A stretch of 64,000 nucleotides of DNA from Candidatus Pantoea formicae (lineage in GTDB: Bacteria > Pseudomonadota > Gammaproteobacteria > Enterobacterales > Enterobacteriaceae), in NCBI RefSeq assembly GCF_011752625.1, contig NZ_VWXD01000002.1:124001-188000 (forward strand). The letters are read 5' to 3'. A program made the position numbers and the translations under genes. The stretch's first letter is position 1. Every line of letters begins with the position of its first letter. Below are positions 57,302-64,000 of the stretch, piece after piece. Under the pieces are notes generated by a model. The model was given only the letters and a program-made list of their open reading frames with translations, ran no database searches and had not been told where the DNA came from.

Positions 57302-59619
57302 CGTTGTTTCCTTTTCCCCGGAGCCAGCGCCATTGGCGCCAGCAAGAATGCACAAAAAATACCGCTACACAGCACCGTACCAAAGCCACTGATCGCCGCC
57401 GTGCTGCTGAACACCAACATGCCCAGCGTTAACAGCGTAGTCATCATCGCCATTGTCACGGCCAGCATCGACGTCAGCGGTGTGCCGCGCGGATTGCTGA
57501 AGAACAGCGTGTAGTTGATCCCAATGCCGAGCACCAGAATCAGCGCCAGCAGCGCGAATAAGTTTAAACTCGCCCCAATCCACCCCAGCGTTGCCAATGC
57601 CGCCGCCAGCGATAGCCACGACGGCAAGGCGCTGCGTAAGCCCGCTTTAAAACCAAGGCGCACGGTGTAACTCACCGTGATCAAGAGCAACGCCAACGCC
57701 AGTAAGCCACTCAACAGCGTGCGCCAGAAACGGAACAGTTCATCATAGCTGGCTTTGCGATCGACCCAGCTAACGCCAGATTGCTGGGTTGCCAGCTCCA
57801 ACAGCGCCGCACTGTTTTTCACCCCATTAACCGGGACCAACACACTGCTGCGCCCATCCGGCAACGACAGCCAGAGCAATCGCCAGCCCTCACTCAGTGG
57901 GCTGGCCAGCCAATCTTGCGGGGTGACCGACATCGCATTCAGATCGGCGTTCTCGCCGGTGATACCCGCCTGCTGTAAACGGTGCAAAATGGTCGGTGCT
58001 GCCTGTTGTAACAGCGCCATATCTTGCTGCTGCTGTGCCAGTGAATTGAGCGGCAACACCCGATAACCGGTAAGCCACCCCTTCTGCTGGGCCTGTTGTA
58101 ACTTTGGTGACAGTGCACTTAAGCGCTGAAGCGCCTGCTGCTCATCATCGCCCCAGACCACAAACCAGGTTTGATCTGCCTGCTGTCCAGTGAGCTGCGC
58201 CAACTGGCGATCCTGGGCTAAAAGTTTGGCCGGCGCACTTTGCAGGTGGGCAATATCATCATCAACACGCAGTTGGATCATGCCGCTCATCGCATAAATA
58301 GCCACCAATAGCGGCAAGCCAAACTTCAACCCGTTGTGACGACGCCACGCCGCTAACCAGCGTGCTAGCCACACCATGGCAGGAACCGGGCGTACGGGTA
58401 AACCGCGCACCAGCCAAGGGTAGAAAAAAATCACCGTCAGGCAGGATGCGCTTAACCCACTGGCGGCAAAGACCGCAAGCTGACGCAGGCCAGGGAACGG
58501 CGCTAATAGCATGAGCAACCAGGCTATCGCAGTGGTGCCCAGTGCCAGCAGCAAGGTCGCACGCACTTTATGCAAGCTTTGCCAAGGTGTCGCGTGCTCG
58601 CCATGCACCATCCGCTCCGTCAGATAGTAGAGGGTATAATCGGCAGAGATACCGACGATACTGAGGCTCATGACTAAGGTGGTGAGATGCAGCTCACCAA
58701 AAAACAGCAACGTCAGGACGGTTCCTGCCATCGCGCCGATGGCTACGGATAAAGCGCACAGCGCCAAAGGTCGCAGCGAGCGGAACACCAGCCAAACCAG
58801 CAGCAGCAAACCGCCCAAGGTCACACTGCCCAGCGTTTCAACATCATGTTGTGCCCGCTGGCTGGCATCATCGCTAAACAATACCGTGCCACGCGTCAGT
58901 AACTGCGCATCCGGCCATCGGGTTTTCAACTGTTGTTCTAACTGATTCAGCGCGGTGACCAGTTGATGGCTCTGCTGGATACTGAACGCGTTGTTCGCCA
59001 GTTCACCGTGCAGGAAATACCAGCGACGCTGCTGCGCGTCATTCACCGTGAGCCAGCCGTTGTGCAACACCATTTTGCTGGCGTTCTGTTGCAGCGCCAA
59101 TTGCGCACCACGCACCAGCAGCAGCGGATCATTTTGGATCTCTTTGCTACCCACACCGGCAAAGGCTGAAAATAGCTGCGCCAAAATCCAGTCTGCCTGC
59201 GCCCCACCGCCATTTTGCAAGCGTGCGCGCGTCAGCGGATCAATCAGTCCATTACGATGCTGAAAGGCGTAGCTGCCCCAACGTTGCATCTGGTCATCAT
59301 CCAGCGCACCACTCACTTGTTTCAGCATCGGCAACGCCTGTAACTGCGTTTGCCACCACTGTGCTACCGCATCACCCTCCTGCGGATTGGCGCTGAACAA
59401 CCACACCAGTTGACGATCCAGGCGCTGCATAAAGCCTTGCTGAATTTCAGCCGGTGCCTGCCCCAGATTTTGCTGGGGCAGCAAGGCCAGCACGCTGCTG
59501 TTTAACTGGCTGCGTGGCAGTAAGATTGCCAGCGCGACCGCCAGTGCCAGACACACCGCTAACCACAGCAATGCGAAGGTTTTTTCACTGCGCTGGGGCA
59601 AAACGCGCTCGCTCTTCAT
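57298..59619 (-). CDS. apeM: APE cluster MMPL/RND-type exporter ApeM
   Basis: ApeM is a large inner-membrane transporter of the MMPL type, thought to move the finished aryl polyene lipid out of the inner membrane. The 773-residue protein shows two blocks of about five to six membrane segments separated by big periplasmic loops: first near 260-420 with SIVGISADYTLYYLTERM, a Asp-Tyr motif of proton-coupled exporters, second near 640-770 with ILVLGIGINYTLFFSNPRGT. It overlaps apeL (35 bases) and apeN (4 bases). Confidence 0.9.
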   Translation of the reverse strand: MKSERVLPQRSEKTFALLWLAVCLALAVALAILLPRSQLNSSVLALLPQQNLGQAPAEIQQGFMQRLDRQLVWLFSANPQEGDAVAQWWQTQLQALPMLKQVSGALDDDQMQRWGSYAFQHRNGLIDPLTRARLQNGGGAQADWILAQLFSAFAGVGSKEIQNDPLLLVRGAQLALQQNASKMVLHNGWLTVNDAQQRRWYFLHGELANNAFSIQQSHQLVTALNQLEQQLKTRWPDAQLLTRGTVLFSDDASQRAQHDVETLGSVTLGGLLLLVWLVFRSLRPLALCALSVAIGAMAGTVLTLLFFGELHLTTLVMSLSIVGISADYTLYYLTERMVHGEHATPWQSLHKVRATLLLALGTTAIAWLLMLLAPFPGLRQLAVFAASGLSASCLTVIFFYPWLVRGLPVRPVPAMVWLARWLAAWRRHNGLKFGLPLLVAIYAMSGMIQLRVDDDIAHLQSAPAKLLAQDRQLAQLTGQQADQTWFVVWGDDEQQALQRLSALSPKLQQAQQKGWLTGYRVLPLNSLAQQQQDMALLQQAAPTILHRLQQAGITGENADLNAMSVTPQDWLASPLSEGWRLLWLSLPDGRSSVLVPVNGVKNSAALLELATQQSGVSWVDRKASYDELFRFWRTLLSGLLALALLLITVSYTVRLGFKAGLRSALPSWLSLAAALATLGWIGASLNLFALLALILVLGIGINYTLFFSNPRGTPLTSMLAVTMAMMTTLLTLGMLVFSSTAAISGFGTVLCSGIFCAFLLAPMALAPGKRKQR

Positions 59620-60196
59620 CAGTCAGTTGCTTGGGTTCAGTTCGGGTATCGCTGAGGGTAATCACCGTTTTATCGCCCTGTTTGTCATCCAAAGTGATGC
59701 CATTCAGGAAGGCCGCGCCTTGCAGATCGATACGATTAAAGATTTTATTCAGCGGTGCCGCCTTCGGTATCAGGCTGAGCTGCCAGCTATCGTTACCCCG
59801 GTCCTGAAAATCGAGGTCAAAATTCTCCCGCAAAACCTTTTCATCGGCCTGAAAAAGCGCGCGCAGTAGGTGATTAAACTGGAACATCTGCGGGTTGCTG
59901 TCAGCGGTGATCACCTGTGACGGCTGGCCGCTCATGCTCTGCACCATACGTTTGTCGTCAAGGATTAACGTCATGACAAACGGCGTGACCTGATGCCACC
60001 ACAGGCCCTGTTGCTGGGCAATCAAAAGCTGGCCGCGCGACACCAGCGGCTGCGACATGCCGGAAATGGTGCGCACCTGTTCGAAGTTAGCTCGAATCAC
60101 CGGCTGGCTAGCGAAGCGTTGCTGTAACTGGTCGAGCGTGACGGCGTGGGCACCGGCAGCCACCAGCGTGAGTAACAGGCAAAAGATTCTGATCAC
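59585..60196 (-). CDS. apeL: APE cluster LolA-like carrier ApeL
   Basis: ApeL is a LolA-like periplasmic protein that probably carries the pigment lipid between exporter and outer membrane. The 203 residues start with a Sec signal (FCLLLTLVAAGAHA, cleaved near residue 18). LolA-type features follow: LDQLQQRFASQPVIRANFEQVRTISG, GQLLIAQQQGLWWHQVTPF and LRALFQADEKVLRENFDL. It overlaps the apeK stop by 4 bases and runs 35 bases into apeM, an unusually long overlap. Confidence 0.88.
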   Translation of the reverse strand: MIRIFCLLLTLVAAGAHAVTLDQLQQRFASQPVIRANFEQVRTISGMSQPLVSRGQLLIAQQQGLWWHQVTPFVMTLILDDKRMVQSMSGQPSQVITADSNPQMFQFNHLLRALFQADEKVLRENFDLDFQDRGNDSWQLSLIPKAAPLNKIFNRIDLQGAAFLNGITLDDKQGDKTVITLSDTRTEPKQLTDEERARFAPAQ

Positions 60197-60609
60197 GGTT
60201 TCACCCCCAAGCGTTCAAACAAAATGTCGGGGGAAACGAATTGCATCTCCTGGCTCTTCGCATCCACCGCCACCTGCAAAGTATGTGCTTTGGTGGTAAC
60301 CTGCCCTGCGCCATTGCGGATCACATAATCGATGCGCAGGCGGTTCTCATATTCGCTGATGCTGGCTTCTACGCTGATAGCCTCTTCACAGCGCAGCGGT
60401 TGGCGGTATTTCACACGCGTATCCACCACCGGCCAGACAAATCCGCTGGCGGCCATCTCGCCATAGCTGTAGTTGACGCTGCGCAACAGCGCTTCTCGCG
60501 CCACTTCAAAAAAACGGAAGTAGTTGCCATGCCACACGACGCCCATCGGATCGCAGTCGTGGAATGACACGGTTAATGCAACTTCAGCGCGCCAGATGCG
60601 TTCACTCAT
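60193..60609 (-). CDS. apeK: APE cluster thioesterase ApeK
   Basis: ApeK is a 4-hydroxybenzoyl-CoA-type hotdog thioesterase, expected to release or proofread acyl chains from carrier proteins. The 138 residues carry SFHDCDPMGVVWHGNYFRFFE with the conserved Asp20 and the HGN motif, and VDTRVKYRQPLRCEEAISVEA in the second half. It overlaps apeJ by 8 bases and apeL by 4. No membrane segment or signal is seen, so it acts in the cytosol. Confidence 0.88.
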   Translation of the reverse strand: MSERIWRAEVALTVSFHDCDPMGVVWHGNYFRFFEVAREALLRSVNYSYGEMAASGFVWPVVDTRVKYRQPLRCEEAISVEASISEYENRLRIDYVIRNGAGQVTTKAHTLQVAVDAKSQEMQFVSPDILFERLGVKP

Positions 60610-62284
60610 CGCGGCTTTTCTCCTCTGGTAAGGTCCAGAAATCGTAAAAGTTAAACCAGTCCAGCGGCGCCATCAGCGCATGCTGTTGTAATCGTTCGGC
60701 ATAGCGATCCACCGCTGTTTGCAACGCCTGTTGGCGCTGGGCACGTGGCAGCAATAGCGGATCGGCGAAGGGTTCACAGTGCACCCGCAATATGCCCTGT
60801 TCACGCAAAGCAAACATCAGCAGTACGGGACAGCGCAGCGCGGCGGCCAGCACAAAGGGCCCTTGGGGAAACGGTGCCGGACGCCCCATAAACGGACTCC
60901 ACACCACACGACGTTCACCGCCGCGTTGGCGATGCACTGCGGTACGATCGCCCACGATGGCCACCCACTCGCCGGCATCCAGTTTCTGTTGCAGCAGGAT
61001 CGCCGTATCGGGGCCAATATCCGTCACCGGCATCAGGTTAACCCCGGCCTGTGGCGCGATGCTCTCTAACACCTCGCGAAAGCGCTGCGCGTTATCGGTA
61101 AACACCAACGCATTAATCACCAGCCCGCTCACCTGTTTCGCCATGGCGCGACAGGCTTCGATATCACCCAGATGTGAGGCCAGAATCAAATGCCCTTTAC
61201 CGTCAGCTGCACGAATAACCTGTTCAGCACCTGGCGCAAAATCGATATCACGCCCCCATTGCACATCACCGCGCCAGCTAGCGACTTTATCCAGCATGCT
61301 ATAGCCGAAACGCAAAAAGTGCTGATAGCTGTTAAGGGGGGCAGGCAATGTAATCTGTTGCTTGCTGGCTTCCGCTTGCACACGCGCCAGCCATTGTTGG
61401 GATGCCGCACGCGCTTCACGCCCGCTCAGCCAATACACCGCCACCACTGGCCACAGTAACAACATAAACGGCAATCGCCCGGCACGACGATATAACCACA
61501 GCATGAAGCGTAAGCCATGCTGACCACGACGTTCCGGCGTGGCTGACCAGTGCTGCTTCGGGTCGCGTCGGCGCAACAGTTGAGGGATGCGCGGCAACAT
61601 GCCAAAGAACAGACGCGTGTGCATCCATGAAATACGCAGGTTGTCACGCAGCGCATCGAAGTGTGACAGACCGGTGGCGGGATAGGTTACGCGCGTGCTG
61701 ATAAAGCGGCTTGGCGTACCCTGCCAATACAAACGCACCATGATTTCGGTATCAAAGTCCATGCGATGGCCGATCGCTCGGCGATCGCACAGTGAGAGCG
61801 AAGGTTGCAGTGGATAAACGCGAAAGCCGCACATGCTGTCTTTCAGTGAGAATGACAGTGTTTCAACCCATACCCAAAAATGGGTGATGTAGCGGCCATA
61901 TAAACGAGATTTGGGAATGGAGGCATCGTAAATCGGTTGGCCGGAGATCAGGCAGTGAGGATGACGTTCAGCTTCCGCCAACATCCGTGGTGTATCCTCA
62001 ACCTGATGCTGGCCATCTGCATCAAGTTGCAGCACATGGGTGTAGCCTGCCGCTGAGGCTTTACGCATCCCCGCAATCACGGCTGCGCCTTTACCCTGGT
62101 TGTGCGGCAAAGTCAGTATCTCTAACTGTGGCGCAGTCAATGCGGCGATATGCTGTTTCGTCTGTGCATCACTGCCATCATCAACGATGATCACCGGCAG
62201 ATTAAAGGGGGCAAGTCGTGCTAACACCGATGCCAACATTGCACCGTGGTTGTAGCAGGGAATCAAAACACAGGGCTTCAGCAC
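60602..62284 (-). CDS. apeJ: APE cluster glycosyltransferase-acyltransferase fusion ApeJ
   Basis: ApeJ joins two enzymes. Residues 1 to about 230 form a GT2 glycosyltransferase with IPCYNHG at the start, IIVDDGSD and LQLDADGQ. Residues about 270-560 form an LpxL/HtrB-like acyltransferase with LASHLGDIE, which holds the catalytic His-x4-Asp/Glu, and GDRTAVHRQRGG. Such a fusion would add a sugar and acyl chain so that the aryl polyene becomes a membrane lipid. One membrane segment lies between the domains (PFMLLLWPVVAVYWL). It overlaps apeI by 7 bases and apeK by 8. Confidence 0.9.
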   Translation of the reverse strand: MLKPCVLIPCYNHGAMLASVLARLAPFNLPVIIVDDGSDAQTKQHIAALTAPQLEILTLPHNQGKGAAVIAGMRKASAAGYTHVLQLDADGQHQVEDTPRMLAEAERHPHCLISGQPIYDASIPKSRLYGRYITHFWVWVETLSFSLKDSMCGFRVYPLQPSLSLCDRRAIGHRMDFDTEIMVRLYWQGTPSRFISTRVTYPATGLSHFDALRDNLRISWMHTRLFFGMLPRIPQLLRRRDPKQHWSATPERRGQHGLRFMLWLYRRAGRLPFMLLLWPVVAVYWLSGREARAASQQWLARVQAEASKQQITLPAPLNSYQHFLRFGYSMLDKVASWRGDVQWGRDIDFAPGAEQVIRAADGKGHLILASHLGDIEACRAMAKQVSGLVINALVFTDNAQRFREVLESIAPQAGVNLMPVTDIGPDTAILLQQKLDAGEWVAIVGDRTAVHRQRGGERRVVWSPFMGRPAPFPQGPFVLAAALRCPVLLMFALREQGILRVHCEPFADPLLLPRAQRQQALQTAVDRYAERLQQHALMAPLDWFNFYDFWTLPEEKSRDE

Positions 62285-62625
62285 AGGCGAATCTTCCCGC
62301 TGCTCGCAACGTCAACGCTGTCATGGCCTGGCAGGCTATAGCTAAAGCTCAGCAGCGATTTCTCTTCCTGCCAATGGAGTTGCAGCTCCAGTTCCGCATC
62401 CGGCGGGACGGGCTGCTGGAATTTGATGTTATCAATGGAGGCAAACGCTTTGCCGGGTGCCAGCCGAGTTAAACCGTAGTGCATTACCCAGTCAAGTTGC
62501 GCCACACCGGGCAAAATCGGCAACGTGGGGAAGTGGCCGCGAAACCAAAAAAGATCGGCGGAGGCGCGCAGGCGCAACGTCAGCGTCGTCCCCTGCTGCT
62601 GGGCGTCTAGTTCAACCGGCAACAT
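62278..62625 (-). CDS. apeI: APE cluster hotdog dehydratase ApeI
   Basis: ApeI is the second FabA/FabZ-like dehydratase of the cluster. The 115 residues carry WFRGHFPTLPILPGVAQLDW, the FabA/Z hotdog segment with the active His, and IDNIKFQQPVPPDAELELQL. The frame opens from a TTG five codons earlier, but the ATG at 62625 is chosen because GAGGAG lies 7 bases before it. It overlaps the apeH end by 14 bases and apeJ by 7. Confidence 0.87.
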   Translation of the reverse strand: MLPVELDAQQQGTTLTLRLRASADLFWFRGHFPTLPILPGVAQLDWVMHYGLTRLAPGKAFASIDNIKFQQPVPPDAELELQLHWQEEKSLLSFSYSLPGHDSVDVASSGKIRLC

Positions 62626-63940
62626 CAAATAACTCCTCAATTTGTGGCCATGCGCGTTTGCTCTGCGCCGTGACGGGAATACTGGTCACCACGCGCCAGT
62701 AACGCGGCATCGCCACCGGTTCAAGCCAAGGCTGTAACGCGTTTTTCCACTGCTTCTTATATTGTGACAGCGTTGCCGCATCCGGGATGTCAGGCAAGGC
62801 GAGCACCACACCGATCGCATGACGACCATGGCGCTGAATCGCCAGTGCCGCTGCATCTTCGACGCCAGACAACGCTAACAAACGGCGTTCAATTTCGCTC
62901 AACGAGACACGCTTATCTTCAATTTTGACCACGCGATCCTGGCGACCAGCCAGCTGAAATTCACCAGTAGGCTGTTGAATAATACGGTCATCAAGCGGCC
63001 AGCCGGCTTCGGTTTCCAGCAAGGCGGAAAAGACCCGCCAGCGTCCAGCCTCCTGCTCACGCAAGGTCACATCGGGAAAACAGCGCCACACTGCCTGCTC
63101 GGCATCGGCATGGCGCCAACCAATCACCCCAGTTTCGGTGCTGCCGTAGATTTCATCCACGACACAGTGCAAAGCGGCTTGTGCACGCTGCGCATCAGGC
63201 CACGGTAAGGCGCCTCCGGCAGAGACCACCAGTGCACAAGGCGGAGTGGTTAACGACGTGTCCAGACGGCGTAAAAAGGCTGGGCTGCTAATAAAAAGGT
63301 AGCGCCGATCGCGGCGCTGATCGGCCAGCTGTTCACTGTAGAAGATTTGCTGTGCGGCGAGTGGCAAACTGAGCGCCATTGGCAGCACGATGCGGAATGT
63401 CAGCCCATACAGATGTTGATGGCTGACGGAAGCGATAACATGGCACTGCTGTAAGCGCTGGCCCCATAAGGCAGACAGCCATTGCGCTTCCAAATCCAAC
63501 GCCCGTAAGGATTTTACCACCCTACGTGGCGTGCCCGTTGACCCTGATGTGAACAGTACTAGCTCGGCGCTCTCGTCTATTACCGGCAATTCACCCAGCG
63601 CTAACGCCCCGTCCCAGCGTATTTGTGGCAGCGAGATGGCTAACGGCATATCACTGATGACGCCATCAAGATGTTCCGCCATCTCTTCAAGTTGCGCCGC
63701 GCGGCAATGTCCCGGGATCACCGGCGTCTTACCGGCATACCACAATGCCAACAGCGCGGCGGTGAAATGGTAGCTGTTATCGAAGCACAATGCCCAGTGT
63801 GGGCCGGGTTGGCTGCGGAGCTTATCTGCCAGCGCCTGCACCTGCTGACGCATTTCTGATAACCAGTGTTGCTGCTGCCCTTGCCAGGCGACCACGCGAT
63901 CCGGTGCGGTAAACCAGTCGCGGATACTCAAAACCTTCAT
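62612..63940 (-). CDS. apeH: APE cluster aryl/acyl-ACP ligase ApeH
   Basis: ApeH is an AMP-forming ligase expected to activate the aryl starter acid and load it on the carrier protein. The 442-residue protein has the adenylation motifs: LVLFTSGSTGTPRRVVKS near residue 130, DEIYGSTETGVIGWR, and GRQDRVVKIEDKRVSLSEIE in the C-terminal subdomain. The frame opens 11 codons upstream, but the ATG at 63940 has AAGGAAC before it and overlaps the upstream stop (ATGA). Confidence 0.9.
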   Translation of the reverse strand: MKVLSIRDWFTAPDRVVAWQGQQQHWLSEMRQQVQALADKLRSQPGPHWALCFDNSYHFTAALLALWYAGKTPVIPGHCRAAQLEEMAEHLDGVISDMPLAISLPQIRWDGALALGELPVIDESAELVLFTSGSTGTPRRVVKSLRALDLEAQWLSALWGQRLQQCHVIASVSHQHLYGLTFRIVLPMALSLPLAAQQIFYSEQLADQRRDRRYLFISSPAFLRRLDTSLTTPPCALVVSAGGALPWPDAQRAQAALHCVVDEIYGSTETGVIGWRHADAEQAVWRCFPDVTLREQEAGRWRVFSALLETEAGWPLDDRIIQQPTGEFQLAGRQDRVVKIEDKRVSLSEIERRLLALSGVEDAAALAIQRHGRHAIGVVLALPDIPDAATLSQYKKQWKNALQPWLEPVAMPRYWRVVTSIPVTAQSKRAWPQIEELFDVAG

Positions 63941-64000
63941 GTCTTGTTCCTTAAGCGCTGGCGTAACAGCCATTCGCCGCCCATCAGCGTCCCCATTAAC
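63937..64000 (-). CDS. apeG: C-terminal tail of upstream APE gene (probable ApeG)
   Basis: The last 64 bases encode a reading frame ending LMGTLMGGEWLLRQRLRNKT and a TGA that overlaps the apeH ATG. By position it should be ApeG, a small membrane protein of APE clusters (COG4648 type), and the GGEWLLRQR tail fits loosely. Only about 20 residues are visible, so the name rests on gene order. Confidence 0.6.
   Translation of the reverse strand, partial: LMGTLMGGEWLLRQRLRNKT

Overview
The window is chromosomal DNA of an enterobacterium, most likely of the Erwiniaceae (Pantoea or a close relative). Protein sequences and gene order closely follow the Escherichia coli block mltG-pabC-fabF-acpP-fabG-fabD-fabH-plsX-rpmF-yceD / maf / rluC / rne / flgL-flgB / flgAMN / murJ / mviM-yceH-rimJ / mdtH / grxB / yceB / pyrC / dinI / bssS / solA / yceJI / trhO / lpxL / msyB / yceK / opgHG / opgC / clsC, reversed relative to the usual E. 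coli map. The genus is inferred from memory of related proteins, not from a search.

Layout. 1-7.7 kb: fatty-acid and phospholipid synthesis operon on the minus strand, led by yceD-rpmF, with a strong acpP promoter inside and mltG cut by the window edge. 7.9-13.4 kb: maf (yceF), rluC and rne with a long leader. 13.6-25.2 kb: the flagellar flg cluster, with rod, hook, ring and hook-associated genes flgB to flgL on the minus strand and flgA-flgM-flgN on the plus strand; near-consensus sigma-28 promoters precede flgM and flgK. 25.24-25.98 kb: a 743-bp element with no transposase that looks like a non-autonomous IS4-type insertion in the flgN/murJ terminator. It carries hairpins, a long-range stem and a 42-bp tandem array. 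26-38.9 kb: housekeeping genes with readable control sites, including a PurR box and SD-sequestering leader at pyrC, a LexA box at dinI and a palindromic operator before mdtH. 39.2-48.9 kb: lpxL, an AT-rich patch where I expected mdtG, msyB, yceK, osmoregulated periplasmic glucan genes opgH, opgG and opgC, and clsC. 49-52.9 kb: accessory genes, namely a GH1-like protein lacking the usual acid/base Glu, two very small membrane proteins and a TonB receptor under a Fur box. 53.1-64 kb: eleven complete genes, apeH to apeR, plus the tail of apeG from an aryl polyene (APE) pigment cluster. They overlap or abut as one minus-strand operon and continue past the right edge.

How they work together. The fab genes make acyl-ACP for membranes. 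The ape genes are a parallel type II polyketide/fatty-acid-like set: ligase, two ketosynthases, ketoreductase, two hotdog dehydratases, thioesterase, glycosyltransferase/acyltransferase, LolA-like carrier, MMPL exporter and lipoprotein. They build an aryl polyene lipid and place it in the outer membrane. lpxL, opgGHC, clsC and murJ also act on the envelope.

The most unusual item is the 25.24-25.98 kb element. Its ends, the 11-bp target duplication and the internal symmetry were read directly from the sequence; the link to IS4 rests on memory of the IS4 terminal sequence and needs an ISfinder comparison.
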